34,418 bases of DNA from the NCBI GenBank assembly GCA_030065635.1, contig JASJDJ010000074.1, positions 1 to 34,418 of the forward strand, read 5' to 3'. Below the pieces are notes generated by a model. It saw only the letters and a program-made list of their open reading frames with translations. It was not told where the DNA came from and did not search any database. Below are positions 14,848 through 23,637 of the stretch, piece after piece. The translations under genes were made by a program, and so were the position numbers. The number at the start of each line of letters is the position of its first letter. Position 1 is the first letter of the stretch. Origin of the DNA: Xenococcaceae cyanobacterium MO_188.B32. GTDB lineage: Bacteria > Cyanobacteriota > Cyanobacteriia > Cyanobacteriales > Xenococcaceae.

Positions 14848-14898
14848 AGCTACACCTCTGCTCTAGTTGAGGAAGTTACTTTTTAAGAAGTTCTAAGA

Positions 14899-15504
14899 CT
14901 AATCAACAATAGCGTTAAGCAAGACTTCTGTTAGGGTATAGTCTTCCATATCTTCCATTGTAATCGTATCTACAATATCAAATTTAGCTCCAGCACTCTG
15001 CAAATCATCATCTAAAATTTTGAGAAACTTAGTAGCATCAGGATCGGTACCTACTTGGATAAAAGAAATTGCTAACTCTTCATCCCGTTCAATTTTTCGT
15101 GATGCTTCTACAATAATGCGCATTACTGCTTTGCGATCGTCTGGTTCTCCATCAGTTACCACTAAAATGGTATCGCCGTTGTCTTTAGTTTGCCCTGCTG
15201 CTTTCCTCTGAAAGTAATCATCTAAAGCATCTTGCAAGACTCCTGCTAAATCTGTTCTACCTGAAGGTTCATTTTCACGGAAAATTTGCTCTACTTTTTC
15301 GGCAGTTACATTATCGTAACGTTTAAAGCGACCAGAAAAAACATAGATAGTTATGCCATCAGGGTCAAATTCTTCACATTTACTAGCTAAAGCAAGGGTA
15401 GACTCTTGCATCACTTGCCAACGAGTTTTGCCACCTTGTCGATCTTTGCGGGTCATACTACCGCTTTTATCAATAATTAGCGTATAATCGCGGTTTTCTA
15501 GCAT
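14899..15504 (-). CDS. von Willebrand factor A domain protein
   Basis: The 201-residue product is almost only one vWA domain and has no signal peptide, so it is cytoplasmic. The metal-ion-dependent adhesion site is intact: D12-K-S14-G-S16, T84 in GRTDL and D118 in VVTDGEPDD. Such stand-alone bacterial vWA proteins act as metal-dependent protein-binding modules; the partner is unknown. GGGAGG lies before the ATG at 15504. It sits between ndhN (44 bp upstream) and the three-motif protein, and both neighbours are on the same strand. Related TerY-like proteins are larger or tied to tellurite-type clusters, which are not present here. Confidence 0.88.
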   Translation of the reverse strand: MLENRDYTLIIDKSGSMTRKDRQGGKTRWQVMQESTLALASKCEEFDPDGITIYVFSGRFKRYDNVTAEKVEQIFRENEPSGRTDLAGVLQDALDDYFQRKAAGQTKDNGDTILVVTDGEPDDRKAVMRIIVEASRKIERDEELAISFIQVGTDPDATKFLKILDDDLQSAGAKFDIVDTITMEDMEDYTLTEVLLNAIVD

Positions 15505-15548
15505 ATCGCCTCCCTTGCTTATTGTTGTTTTTTCCAGCTCTTTCTATC

Positions 15549-16025
15549 CTAAGCTGCTGCTAGAGTCTTTGCCAGGGGTTCCCAACGAAAATAACGCTCT
15601 CCTCCCATCTCTAAAACAACTTTTATACGTGGTTCTATTTTAGGTAAGTTAACTAGATATTCAATTTCTTGAGTAGACAAAATATGTCCTTCCATAATCC
15701 ATAATGCTAAACCTTTAGAATTTGGGAATAGGTTTTCTAACTCATAACTAGCAATAGGTTGGATGTAATATATAGAACCTACCGCTGCGTCTTGACCGAT
15801 ATCTTTCTTGCCCAAATGAGGGGGACGAACACCATGAACTTTAGTTAAATAAGCAGCAGGGTCTCCTAAACCTCTAGCAGTTATGTTGACAGTATTGTAA
15901 CCTGATGCCCGCAAACGTCTCTGATAGCGTCCTTCCGATCCTCCTTCTAAAGGCATGTATATACCCAAAGCCCCTTCTTTTTCTAGGGCACGAATAAATG
16001 ATTTACCAGTGGTGATTAATGGCAT
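15549..16025 (-). CDS. ndhN: NAD(P)H-quinone oxidoreductase subunit N
   Basis: This is a peripheral subunit of the cyanobacterial and chloroplast NDH-1 complex in the thylakoid membrane, which passes electrons from ferredoxin to plastoquinone in cyclic and respiratory flow. The 158-residue length is typical. It shows MPLITTGKSFIRALEKEGAL, GRYQRRLRASGYNTVNITARGLGDPAAYLT and VHGVRPPHLGKK. It is soluble, as expected for the hydrophilic arm. It is the first minus-strand gene before the ribosomal cluster and is followed by the vWA gene. The start is ATG 16025. Confidence 0.95.
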   Translation of the reverse strand: MPLITTGKSFIRALEKEGALGIYMPLEGGSEGRYQRRLRASGYNTVNITARGLGDPAAYLTKVHGVRPPHLGKKDIGQDAAVGSIYYIQPIASYELENLFPNSKGLALWIMEGHILSTQEIEYLVNLPKIEPRIKVVLEMGGERYFRWEPLAKTLAAA

Positions 16026-16643
16026 ATTTTTGTCTATATAATAGTTAAAACTTTTGTCTTGATTATAAGGTAAACCTCAGTTCCCAACTACTAACTAGAG
16101 CGAAGCGACTTTTGCTTGCCAAAACGAGCATTTGTCGCCTATAATGTGTGATTGTGACTAAAAAGCTACCGTCACAATTTGTTAAGTTACCAAAAACTGT
16201 AAAGTAAAGACTCAGTCAGGTTGTATTGACCGGATGATATGAGCCTTTGTAAGTTGGTTTTTAAAACCAATTATAACTATTTGAGTAGTTAGGGCAACTT
16301 AAAGATGGTAGCGGTCTGTTGCAAACTGGTCTGCCTCCTCTAAGATACTGAGAAAATAATTTCTTAAGTCTTCGAGAACCGAGGTTAATTAACAAAGCCA
16401 GGCGTTTAAGGCGATTCAGCCATCAATCTGGTTGTAATCTTCAAAAAACTATAAAAAATTGTTGCTGCTAACTATCTTGTGCATAGCGGTAAGCTAGGGG
16501 TGAAAAACATTCTTTTAATTACAAAGAGAGTATTTCACTAAAGCAAGATAGGTTTTTTGGCGTGTAGCAGTATATTAATTTGAGCCGTTAATTCGAGCTC
16601 AACCTTCACCAATGTTGTTTAGCAAGTAAAGGGGCTGATTTCT
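16026..16643. other. 618-bp non-coding region before the ribosomal cluster
   Basis: No gene is visible. Structures seen are an inverted repeat ATTGTGAC/GTCACAAT (16151-16158/16171-16178), an odd 17-bp palindrome TTGGTTTTTAAAACCAA (16254-16270), and TTGAGC/GCTCAA (16580-16585/16597-16602) about 40-65 bp before rplC. It must hold the promoters of ndhN (leftward) and of the rplC cluster (rightward). The length leaves room for a long structured rplC leader or a small RNA; neither is proved. Confidence 0.6.
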
Positions 16644-17285
16644 GTGTCTGTCGGTATCCTCGGCACCAAATTGGGCATGACCCAAATATTCGATCGAGAA
16701 ACAGGGGCTGCAATTCCTATCACCGTGGTTCAAGCAGGTCCTTGTATAGTAACTCAAGTCAAAACCAAAGAAACTGACGGCTATAGTTCAGTGCAACTTG
16801 GTTACGAAGAAGTAAAAGAGAAAGCTATCACTAAACCAGAGCTAGGTCATTTAAGCAAGTCTGGTGCTTCTCCTCTGCGCCATCTCAAAGAGTATCGGAC
16901 GAACGATACTGATACTTATGAGCTCGGTCAAACCATTAAAGCAGATATCTTTAATGCAGGAGAAATTGTTGATATAAGTGGAAAAACTATGGGTCGTGGT
17001 TTTGCCGGTTATCAAAAACGGCATAACTTTAGACGAGGCAATATGACTCACGGCTCCAAAAACCATCGTTTACCAGGTTCTACAGGGGCGGGTACTACTC
17101 CTGGAAGAGTATATCCCGGGAAGAAAATGGCTGGTCGCTATGGTGGAACTCAAGTAACTATCCGTAAGCTTCAGGTAGTGGAGGTAGATGCCGAGAAAAA
17201 TCTCCTTTTGATTAAAGGTGCAGTACCGGGCAAACCAGGAAATTTATTAAACATCGTTCCCACAAAAGTCATTGGTAGAAAATAA
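16644..17285 (+). CDS. rplC: 50S ribosomal protein L3 (uL3)
   Basis: Early-assembly protein of the large subunit whose extended loop reaches toward the peptidyl-transferase centre. The 213-residue product begins [17 protein letters not shown] and contains [15 protein letters not shown] and [19 protein letters not shown], followed by [12 protein letters not shown]. At the place where E. coli L3 has the methylated Gln of GSIGQNQTPG, this protein reads [10 protein letters not shown], with no glutamine. The start is GTG 16644 with AAAGGGG upstream. It is the first gene of the plus-strand cluster, as usual in cyanobacteria, where rpsJ lies elsewhere. Confidence 0.97.
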   Translation: MSVGILGTKLGMTQIFDRETGAAIPITVVQAGPCIVTQVKTKETDGYSSVQLGYEEVKEKAITKPELGHLSKSGASPLRHLKEYRTNDTDTYELGQTIKADIFNAGEIVDISGKTMGRGFAGYQKRHNFRRGNMTHGSKNHRLPGSTGAGTTPGRVYPGKKMAGRYGGTQVTIRKLQVVEVDAEKNLLLIKGAVPGKPGNLLNIVPTKVIGRK

Positions 17286-17341
17286 AGGGTTGTCGATGGG
17301 ACTTAAATCCACAAACAACCTACTCATAGCAATAAGTAATT

Positions 17342-17974
17342 ATGGTTAATTGTGTAGTTAAAAATTGGCAAGGGGAAGATGTTGGCGAGACTACCCTAGA
17401 ATTAAAAGTAGCCAAAGAAGAAAATGCCGAACATATCGTTCATTGTGCTTTAGTCAGACAACTGAATAATGCTCGTCAGGGTACGGCATCGACTAAAACC
17501 AGAGCAGAAGTTCGCGGTGGTGGACGGAAACCTTGGAGGCAGAAAGGAACGGGTAGAGCCCGTGCGGGTTCAATTCGTTCTCCTCTCTGGCGTGGTGGTG
17601 GTGTAATCTTTGGCCCCAAACCCAGAGATTTTAGTACCAAAATGAATCGCAAAGAGAGACGTTTGGCACTAAGAACGGCATTGAGCAGTCGTAATGAAGA
17701 TACAATTATCGTCGAAAATTTTGCCGAACAGCTAGACCGCCCTAAAACAAAGGAAATTGTCTCCGCTTTAGAACGTTGGGGAGTAGAAGCTAAAGCTAAG
17801 GTCTTGTTAATTCTGGATGATATTCCCGATAATGTTTATCTCTCAGTTAGAAACATAAGTACCGTTAAGTTAATTAAGGCAACTAACCTTAATGTTTTCG
17901 ATCTACTCAACGCCAACAAAATTGTAATTACCAAAGAAGCTTTGGCAAAAATACAGGAGGTATACAGTGACTAA
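17342..17974 (+). CDS. rplD: 50S ribosomal protein L4 (uL4)
   Basis: Large-subunit protein with an extended loop that lines the exit-tunnel constriction. The 210 residues include that loop, [20 protein letters not shown] followed by [15 protein letters not shown] (about 54-88), then GPKPRDF. The C-terminal globular domain ([13 protein letters not shown] onward in the 110-205 range) is complete. The stop overlaps the rplW start by 8 bp, so the two are translationally coupled. In E. coli L4 autoregulates the S10 operon; whether it does here is unknown. Confidence 0.97.
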   Translation: MVNCVVKNWQGEDVGETTLELKVAKEENAEHIVHCALVRQLNNARQGTASTKTRAEVRGGGRKPWRQKGTGRARAGSIRSPLWRGGGVIFGPKPRDFSTKMNRKERRLALRTALSSRNEDTIIVENFAEQLDRPKTKEIVSALERWGVEAKAKVLLILDDIPDNVYLSVRNISTVKLIKATNLNVFDLLNANKIVITKEALAKIQEVYSD

Positions 17975-18269
17975 GTATAACCCTCGCGATTTAGCAGATT
18001 TAATACTCAAGCCAATTGTTACTGAGAAAGCGACGATCCAACTTGAGGAAAACAAATATGTGTTTGATGTATTGCCCAAAGCAACCAAACCAGAAATCAG
18101 AGCAGCGATCGAAAGTTTATTTGATGTAACCGTTACGAAAGTAAACACTCTTCGTCTGCCTCGTAAAAAACGCAGAGTCGGTAGATTTATCGGTTACAAA
18201 CCCCAATATAAAAGAGCGATCGTTACCCTTAAAGAAGGAGATTCCATCACTCTATTCCCAGAAGTTTAA
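17967..18269 (+). CDS. rplW: 50S ribosomal protein L23 (uL23)
   Basis: Protein at the mouth of the polypeptide exit tunnel, the docking site of trigger factor and part of that of SRP. The 100-residue product has [20 protein letters not shown] and [20 protein letters not shown], then [20 protein letters not shown]. The GTG start at 17967 lies inside the rplD end, behind the strong ribosome site CAGGAGG. Length and motifs are those of bacterial and chloroplast L23. Confidence 0.96.
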   Translation: MTKYNPRDLADLILKPIVTEKATIQLEENKYVFDVLPKATKPEIRAAIESLFDVTVTKVNTLRLPRKKRRVGRFIGYKPQYKRAIVTLKEGDSITLFPEV

Positions 18270-18352
18270 CTATTTAACTTTTTTAAGAGTAAGAAGAAAA
18301 ACCTATTTCTTACTCCATTGACAACGAACAACTAAGCAATTCATCAATAACC

Positions 18353-19180
18353 ATGGGTATTCGTTCTTTTAGACCATACACCCCAGGGACTCGTCAAGCG
18401 ACAGTTTCCGATTTTGCGGACATTACCAAAAGCAAACCCGAAAAATCTCTCACCAAATTCAAACACAGTGCCAAAGGGCGCAACAATCGTGGTGTAATTA
18501 CCAGTCGCCGTCGAGGTGGCGGACACAAACGTCTCTATCGCCTTATTGACTTTAAGCGGAATAAACTCAATGTTCCTGCTGAGGTAATCGCGATCGAATA
18601 CGATCCTAACCGCAATGCTCGTATTGCCCTAGTGCAGTATGAAGATGGAGAAAAACGCTACATTCTCGCTCCCTTGGGAATCAAAGTAGGCACGACTATT
18701 ATTTCTGGCCCCGATTCTCCCATCGAAGTAGGTAACGCTCTACCCTTAAGCAAAATTCCTTTAGGGGAAACCGTGCACAATGTGGAACTGAAAGCAGGAA
18801 AAGGCGGTCAAATTGTGCGAGCTGCTGGTACGGCTGCCAAAGTAATGGCCAAAGAAGGAAATTACGTTACTATCGGTCTTCCCTCCAAAGAAGTACGAAT
18901 GGTAAGGAAAGAATGCTACGCCACTATCGGGCAAGTAGGTAACGTAGAAGCCAGAAACCTAAAATTAGGAAAAGCAGGTAGAACCAGGCATTTAGGTAGA
19001 CGACCACAAGTACGAGGTAGCGCGATGAACCCCTGCGATCACCCCCATGGAGGTGGTGAAGGACGGGCACCAATCGGTAGAAGTGGCCCTGTTACTCCTT
19101 GGGGTAAGCCAGCTTTAGGGATGAAAACCCGCAAGAAGAAAAAACAAAGCGATAAACTTATTGTTCGCCGTCGTCGTTAA
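18353..19180 (+). CDS. rplB: 50S ribosomal protein L2 (uL2)
   Basis: One of the largest and most conserved 50S proteins, needed for subunit association and peptidyl-transferase activity. The 275-residue length is normal. It includes [20 protein letters not shown], the SH3-like middle, and the C-terminal [18 protein letters not shown] that contains the conserved functional histidine. It ends in the usual basic [13 protein letters not shown] tail. A 208-bp repeat-filled gap separates it from rpsS, unlike the tight spacing of the rest of the cluster. Confidence 0.97.
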   Translation: MGIRSFRPYTPGTRQATVSDFADITKSKPEKSLTKFKHSAKGRNNRGVITSRRRGGGHKRLYRLIDFKRNKLNVPAEVIAIEYDPNRNARIALVQYEDGEKRYILAPLGIKVGTTIISGPDSPIEVGNALPLSKIPLGETVHNVELKAGKGGQIVRAAGTAAKVMAKEGNYVTIGLPSKEVRMVRKECYATIGQVGNVEARNLKLGKAGRTRHLGRRPQVRGSAMNPCDHPHGGGEGRAPIGRSGPVTPWGKPALGMKTRKKKKQSDKLIVRRRR

Positions 19181-19388
19181 AGTCAAACTCAAAAAGTAGG
19201 GAGTTAACGAGTAGGGGGTAGGTACTAACTAGTAACTACTAACCCTTCGGGTTCAGCAACAGCGAGTGGGGGAAACCACGCCAGTTCCTACAACGGAGGA
19301 CACCTCCGCAACGGACTGGCTCCCCAAGACCGCGATGCTTCACTACTAACTACTAACTCAATTACTGTTTACTGTTTACTAAAATACT
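19181..19388. repeat. Heptamer repeats and REP-like hairpin inserted between rplB and rpsS
   Basis: TAACTAG-TAACTAC (19226-19239) is followed by an AACCC-TTC-GGGTT hairpin. A long hairpin comes next: GGGGA with TCCCC (19269-19273/19321-19325), GCCAGT with ACTGGC (19280-19285/19315-19320), and CGGAGG with CCTCCG (19294-19299/19303-19308, loop ACA). CTACTAACTACTAACT follows, and TTACTGT-TTACTGT-TTACTAA (19362-19382) ends just before rpsS. No gene is present. It could act as an attenuator, terminator or RNA-stability element inside the operon. Confidence 0.7.
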
Positions 19389-19667
19389 ATGAGTCGTTCA
19401 CTCAAAAAAGGTCCGTTCATTGCCGATAGCCTTCTCACCAAAATAGAGAAACTAAACGCCAATAACAAAAAAGAAGTAATTAAAACTTGGTCGAGAGCTT
19501 CGACAATTCTGCCCCAAATGGTAGGACATACTATTGCCGTACACAATGGTCGTCAGCACATCCCCGTGTTTGTTACCGAACAGATGGTGGGACACAAATT
19601 AGGGGAATTTGCTCCTACTCGCACTTTTAAAGGTCATTCAAAGAGTGATAAAAAAGCTCGGCGATAA
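19389..19667 (+). CDS. rpsS: 30S ribosomal protein S19 (uS19)
   Basis: Small-subunit head protein that contacts S13 and the A-site finger of the large subunit. The 92 residues start [16 protein letters not shown] and include [20 protein letters not shown] and [18 protein letters not shown], the full family core. It starts right after the rplB-rpsS repeat block, with three TTACTGT-type heptamers ending seven bases before its ATG. I see no strong ribosome site, which is unusual for this cluster. It is followed after 25 bp by rplV. Confidence 0.97.
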   Translation: MSRSLKKGPFIADSLLTKIEKLNANNKKEVIKTWSRASTILPQMVGHTIAVHNGRQHIPVFVTEQMVGHKLGEFAPTRTFKGHSKSDKKARR

Positions 19668-19692
19668 AAAATAATTTTTATTAGATAAAACT

Positions 19693-20049
19693 ATGGCAAT
19701 AGATACTACAAATGAAGTAAAGGCGATCGCACGCTACATTCGTATGTCTCCTTCTAAGGTGCGACGAGTATTAGACCAAATCCGCGGTCGTCAATATCGA
19801 GAGGCACTAATTATTCTTGAATTTATGCCTTATAAAGCTTGCGATCCAATTCTGAAAGTCTTGCGTTCTGCTGTTGCCAACGCAGAACATAATGCAGGAC
19901 TCGATCCTACTACCCTGGTCGTTAGTAAAGCTTTTGCCGATGGAGGCCCTACTCTAAAACGTTATCGCCCCAGGGCACAAGGACGAGCATACCAAATTCG
20001 TAAACCAACTTGTCATATAACTGTAGCTGTTGCTCCAGAAGCAGAATAA
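19693..20049 (+). CDS. rplV: 50S ribosomal protein L22 (uL22)
   Basis: Large-subunit protein that forms part of the exit-tunnel constriction; its beta-hairpin tip is a macrolide-response site in other bacteria. The 118-residue product has [18 protein letters not shown] at the N-terminal helices and the hairpin region near [20 protein letters not shown], then [10 protein letters not shown]. There is no insertion or deletion in the hairpin relative to what I recall of the family. rpsC follows after 59 bp. Confidence 0.97.
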   Translation: MAIDTTNEVKAIARYIRMSPSKVRRVLDQIRGRQYREALIILEFMPYKACDPILKVLRSAVANAEHNAGLDPTTLVVSKAFADGGPTLKRYRPRAQGRAYQIRKPTCHITVAVAPEAE

Positions 20050-20108
20050 TCGGCTAAGACTAAACCGACCAAATCGCAATTGTAATTACTTTCGACGAGG
20101 AAATATTT

Positions 20109-20828
20109 GTGGGACAGAAGATACATCCAATTGGCTTTCGGTTAGGCGTTACTAAAGAGCATTTATCTCGTTGGTATGCCGACCCCAAACGCTATCCAGA
20201 ATTATTACAAGAAGACCACCTAATTCGGCAGTACGTAATTAAAGAGCTAAGTAACGCCGGTATTGCCAAGGTAAGAATTGAGCGTAAGGCAGATCAAATC
20301 GACCTAGAAATTCATACTGCTAGACCTGGGGTAGTAGTAGGTCGTGGTGGTAGCGGAATTGAAAAATTACGAACCGAGTTGCAACAACTAGTTGGGAATC
20401 AGCGTCAAATCCGTATTAATGTCGTCGAAGTATCTCGTGTAGATGCCGATGCTGCTCTGATTGCCGAATATATTACTCAGCAACTAGAGAAAAGGGTATC
20501 TTTTCGGAGAGTTGTTCGCCAAGCAATTCAAAGAGCCCAAAGAGCAGAAGTACAAGGCATTAAAATTCAGGTTGGTGGTCGTCTCAACGGAGCAGAAATT
20601 GCTCGGACTGAGTGGGTAAGGGAAGGAAGAGTTCCTTTACATACCCTCCGAGCCGATATTGACTATGCTTATCGTACTGCCTTGACAATTTACGGGATTC
20701 TCGGCGTTAAAGTCTGGGTATTTAAGGGAGAAATTATTCCAGGACAAGAAGAAGTTCCTGCTTCCACTCCCAGTCAAGCACCTCGTCGCCAACGTCGTCG
20801 TCAAAAGTTTGAAGACCGTTCGGAATAG
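20109..20828 (+). CDS. rpsC: 30S ribosomal protein S3 (uS3)
   Basis: Small-subunit head protein at the mRNA entry channel, with helicase activity together with S4. The 239-residue product begins [13 protein letters not shown]. It has a KH type 2 domain (about 40-110) with the GXXG loop in [13 protein letters not shown], and a C-terminal domain with [14 protein letters not shown] and [18 protein letters not shown] basic tail [14 protein letters not shown] ends it. The start is GTG 20109, directly before GQKIHP and behind a GAGGAA ribosome site. Confidence 0.97.
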   Translation: MGQKIHPIGFRLGVTKEHLSRWYADPKRYPELLQEDHLIRQYVIKELSNAGIAKVRIERKADQIDLEIHTARPGVVVGRGGSGIEKLRTELQQLVGNQRQIRINVVEVSRVDADAALIAEYITQQLEKRVSFRRVVRQAIQRAQRAEVQGIKIQVGGRLNGAEIARTEWVREGRVPLHTLRADIDYAYRTALTIYGILGVKVWVFKGEIIPGQEEVPASTPSQAPRRQRRRQKFEDRSE

Positions 20829-20852
20829 ATAGTAACTAGTAAAGTATCAATT

Positions 20853-21272
20853 ATGCTAAGTCCAAGAAGAACTAAATTTCGCAAACAGCAACGCGGACGG
20901 ATGAGGGGGATGGCTTATCGGGGTAGCACTCTCAATTTTGGTGAATATGCCCTCCAAGCTACCGAACCTTGTTGGATTACCTCTCGTCAAATTGAAGCAG
21001 CCAGGCGAGCCATGACTCGTTATGTTCGTCGTGGTGGAAAAATCTGGATTCGCATTTTTCCCGATAAACCAGTCACTATGCGTCCGGCAGAAACAAGGAT
21101 GGGTTCTGGTAAGGGTTCCCCAGAATACTGGGTAGCAGTAGTTAAACCAGGGCGCATCATGTTTGAAATGTCTGGTGTAGCAGAACCAGTAGCCAGAGAA
21201 GCAATGCGTTTGGCTGCTCAGAAATTACCCATCAAAACTAAATTTATTACTCGCGAAGAGGATTACGTCTAA
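20853..21272 (+). CDS. rplP: 50S ribosomal protein L16 (uL16)
   Basis: Large-subunit protein near the A-site tRNA elbow. The 139 residues show [38 protein letters not shown], and [19 protein letters not shown]. The loop around [17 protein letters not shown], near the arginine that is hydroxylated in E. coli, follows. It keeps the arginine and the MGSGKG motif. rpmC starts three bases after the stop codon, so translation is probably coupled. Confidence 0.97.
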   Translation: MLSPRRTKFRKQQRGRMRGMAYRGSTLNFGEYALQATEPCWITSRQIEAARRAMTRYVRRGGKIWIRIFPDKPVTMRPAETRMGSGKGSPEYWVAVVKPGRIMFEMSGVAEPVAREAMRLAAQKLPIKTKFITREEDYV

Positions 21273-21275
21273 ATC

Positions 21276-21521
21276 ATGGCTTTACCTAGTATAGAAGATG
21301 CCAGAAAGCTCAGTGATGAGGAACTAGCTGAAGAAATTGTCAAAGAGAAACGACAACTATTTCAACTTAGACTAGAACAGGCAACCCGTCGTCTGGAAAA
21401 ACCTCACCTATTTAAGCATAGTAAGCATCGTTTATCTCAACTGATGACTGTTGAGCGGGAGCGTCAACTAGCTGCCTCTCAAACTAGACCGGCATCAACG
21501 ACCGCAGCAGAAGAGGAATAA
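21276..21521 (+). CDS. rpmC: 50S ribosomal protein L29 (uL29)
   Basis: Exit-site protein next to L23. The 81-residue product has the two-helix hairpin core with ELAEEIVKEKRQLFQLRLEQ and LEKPHLFKHSKHRLSQLMTV, the family pattern. It carries an unusually polar, Ala/Thr-rich C-terminal extension ending TRPASTTAAEEE, about 12-15 residues beyond the usual end. It overlaps nothing and lies between rplP (3-bp gap) and rpsQ (8-bp gap), with no separate signals. Confidence 0.94.
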   Translation: MALPSIEDARKLSDEELAEEIVKEKRQLFQLRLEQATRRLEKPHLFKHSKHRLSQLMTVERERQLAASQTRPASTTAAEEE

Positions 21522-21529
21522 AGTAAACT

Positions 21530-21775
21530 ATGGCAGTTAAAGAAAGAGTAGGGGATGTAGTAAGCGACAAAATGGACAAAACCATCGTGGTTGCCATTGA
21601 AAACCGCGCCCCTCATCCTAAATACGGCAAAATCGTCGTAAAAACTCAAAAATACAAAGTTCACGACGAAGAAAACAAATGTAAAATTGGCGATCGCGTC
21701 CGTATTCGTGAAACCAGACCTCTCAGTCGTACTAAACGTTGGACTGTAGCGGAAATTCTCGAATCTAGTAATTGA
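21530..21775 (+). CDS. rpsQ: 30S ribosomal protein S17 (uS17)
   Basis: Primary 16S rRNA-binding protein of OB fold. The 81-residue product starts [20 protein letters not shown] and contains [38 protein letters not shown] and VAEILE, which is the whole family core. Normal length. It begins eight bases after the rpmC stop and is followed by rplN after 29 bp. Confidence 0.96.
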   Translation: MAVKERVGDVVSDKMDKTIVVAIENRAPHPKYGKIVVKTQKYKVHDEENKCKIGDRVRIRETRPLSRTKRWTVAEILESSN

Positions 21776-21804
21776 TAATTTCTATTTGATAAATTTTTAT
21801 AGCC

Positions 21805-22173
21805 GTGATTCAACAACAAACCTATCTTAATGTTGCCGATAATAGTGGAGCGCGTAAACTCATGTGTTTGCGAGTTCTCAGTACGGGTAACACTCGTTAT
21901 GGCGGTATTGGCGATGTCATTATTGCCGTAGTTAAAGATGCTCTACCCAACATGGCAGTGAAAAAATCTGATGTAGTCAGAGCAGTAATTGTGAGAACCA
22001 AGCAATCTCTGCGCCGTGAAAGTGGTATGAGTATTCGTTTTGACGATAATGCAGCCGTCATTATCAACCAGGACAATAACCCTCGCGGAACCCGTGTATT
22101 TGGACCCGTAGCACGGGAATTAAGAGATAAAAACTTTACTAAAATTGTTTCCCTCGCTCCGGAGGTAATCTAA
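21805..22173 (+). CDS. rplN: 50S ribosomal protein L14 (uL14)
   Basis: Large-subunit protein at the subunit interface, also the docking site of the RsfS silencing factor. The 122-residue product has [20 protein letters not shown] at the N-terminus, [14 protein letters not shown], and the C-terminal [20 protein letters not shown]. The start is GTG 21805 with no strong ribosome site. Its TAA shares one base with the ATG of rplX (TAATG), so translation is coupled. Confidence 0.97.
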   Translation: MIQQQTYLNVADNSGARKLMCLRVLSTGNTRYGGIGDVIIAVVKDALPNMAVKKSDVVRAVIVRTKQSLRRESGMSIRFDDNAAVIINQDNNPRGTRVFGPVARELRDKNFTKIVSLAPEVI

Positions 22174-22526
22174 TGGCAAAGCACAAAAATAACCAGAGTC
22201 CCCAACGTTATCGAATGCACGTTAAAAAGGGGGATACCGTTCAAATAATTTCTGGTCGTGATAAAGGCAAAGTAGGCGAAGTTCTCGAAACATTGCCAAA
22301 AACGAGCAAAGTAGTTGTTAAAGGGGTAAACGTAAGAACTAAACACGTAAAACCCCAACAAGAAGGGGAATCTGGGCAAATTGCTACTTTTGAAGCTCCT
22401 ATTCACAGTTCTAATGTGATGCTCTACTCCAACAAAGAGAAAGTAGCCAGCCGGATCGGCTACACCTTTAAAGAAGATGGCCGCAAAGTACGGATGCTCA
22501 AAAAAACTGGCGAAATCATCGATTAA
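22173..22526 (+). CDS. rplX: 50S ribosomal protein L24 (uL24)
   Basis: Assembly-initiating 50S protein with a KOW fold. The 117-residue product has [20 protein letters not shown], the KOW motif, near residues 18-37, then [18 protein letters not shown] and the conserved [15 protein letters not shown] lies just before its ATG inside the rplN end. A 113-bp gap with five in-phase heptamers separates it from rplE, so the pair rplX/rplE is not tightly coupled here. Confidence 0.96.
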   Translation: MAKHKNNQSPQRYRMHVKKGDTVQIISGRDKGKVGEVLETLPKTSKVVVKGVNVRTKHVKPQQEGESGQIATFEAPIHSSNVMLYSNKEKVASRIGYTFKEDGRKVRMLKKTGEIID

Positions 22527-22561
22527 ACTGACTAGTCGTCAAATCAGAATTACAGCAAGAA

Positions 22562-22596
22562 TAACTGTTAACTGATAACTGACAACTAATAACTGA
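22562..22596. repeat. Heptamer repeat TAACTGA x5 between rplX and rplE
   Basis: Five in-phase heptamers TAACTGT, TAACTGA, TAACTGA, CAACTAA, TAACTGA lie in a 113-bp gap in the ribosomal cluster. This is STRR-type sequence. No gene is present in the gap. Confidence 0.8.
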
Positions 22597-22639
22597 TTAA
22601 CCCCTGACCAAGCCCAGGGAAAGAAAAAACAGTAAGAAA

Positions 22640-23185
22640 ATGGTAAAACCACTCAAAACTATTTACGAAGAGACTATTGTCCCCAAGCTCAAAGAACAAT
22701 TTAGCTACACTAATATTCATCAAGTACCTAAAGTAACCAAAGTAATTATTAACCGAGGTTTAGGGGAAGCGTCTCAAAATGCTAAAGCCTTGGAATCTTC
22801 CATTGCCGAATTGAGTATCATTACTGGTCAAAAACCAGTAGTGACCAGAGCTAAAAAAGCGATCGCTGGTTTTAAGATTCGTCAAGGTATGCCCGTTGGG
22901 GTCATGGTTACTCTTAGAGGAGAACGGATGTATGCTTTCTTATCTCGCTTGATTAATCTAGCTTTACCTCGTATCCGTGACTTTCGTGGTGTCAGTCCTA
23001 AAAGCTTCGATGGCAGAGGCAACTACAGTTTAGGAGTAAGAGAACAACTAATCTTTCCTGAAATTGACTACGATAGCATCGATCAAATTCGGGGGCTAGA
23101 TATTTCTATTGTCACCACAGCCAATAACGATGAAGAAGGAAGAGCTTTACTCAAAGAGATGGGTATGCCCTTCCGAGATAACTAA
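22640..23185 (+). CDS. rplE: 50S ribosomal protein L5 (uL5)
   Basis: 5S rRNA-binding protein of the central protuberance that contacts P-site tRNA. The 181-residue product has [40 protein letters not shown], and the C-terminal [20 protein letters not shown] followed by [20 protein letters not shown]. This is the full family length. It is preceded by the heptamer-repeat spacer and a weak ribosome site, and followed after 32 bp by rpsH. Confidence 0.97.
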   Translation: MVKPLKTIYEETIVPKLKEQFSYTNIHQVPKVTKVIINRGLGEASQNAKALESSIAELSIITGQKPVVTRAKKAIAGFKIRQGMPVGVMVTLRGERMYAFLSRLINLALPRIRDFRGVSPKSFDGRGNYSLGVREQLIFPEIDYDSIDQIRGLDISIVTTANNDEEGRALLKEMGMPFRDN

Positions 23186-23217
23186 ATCCTGAGGATCACA
23201 CAAGAAAAAAGGGAATA

Positions 23218-23619
23218 ATGGCGGCAAACGATACTATTTCAGATATGCTGACTCGCATTCGTAATGCCTGTATGGTCAAGCATCCATCAACTCAAGTACC
23301 CTCAACTAGAATGACACGGAGCATTGCTAAAGTGCTTACCGAAGAGGGATTTATTGACAGTTATGAAGAAACAGGAGAAGGAATAAAAAAATATGTAGTA
23401 CTTACCCTCAAATACAAAGGAAGAAGTCGTCAACCAACGATTAGCACCCTCAAGCGTGTCAGTAAACCAGGACTGCGAGTTTACTCTAAACAAAAAGATT
23501 TACCCCGCGTACTTGGTGGTATAGGCATCGCGATCGTGTCCACTTCTCATGGAGTAATGACAGATAGGGAAGCTAGACGTCAAGGAATTGGCGGAGAAAT
23601 CCTCTGTTATGTTTGGTAA
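23218..23619 (+). CDS. rpsH: 30S ribosomal protein S8 (uS8)
   Basis: Primary binder of the central 16S domain; in E. coli it represses the spc operon. The 133-residue product shows [19 protein letters not shown] and [20 protein letters not shown], and ends [20 protein letters not shown] and GEILCYVW, the typical C-terminus. The ATG at 23218 follows AAAGGGA. Whether the E. coli-type autoregulation exists here cannot be seen; rplE, its target site in E. coli, lies directly upstream. Confidence 0.97.
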   Translation: MAANDTISDMLTRIRNACMVKHPSTQVPSTRMTRSIAKVLTEEGFIDSYEETGEGIKKYVVLTLKYKGRSRQPTISTLKRVSKPGLRVYSKQKDLPRVLGGIGIAIVSTSHGVMTDREARRQGIGGEILCYVW

Positions 23620-23637
23620 TTTAAGGAGTAATTATTC

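Noticed and set aside
16310-16420. Possible tRNA in the rplC upstream region
   Set aside because: No cloverleaf with a TTCRANY-type T-loop and matching acceptor stem could be formed.
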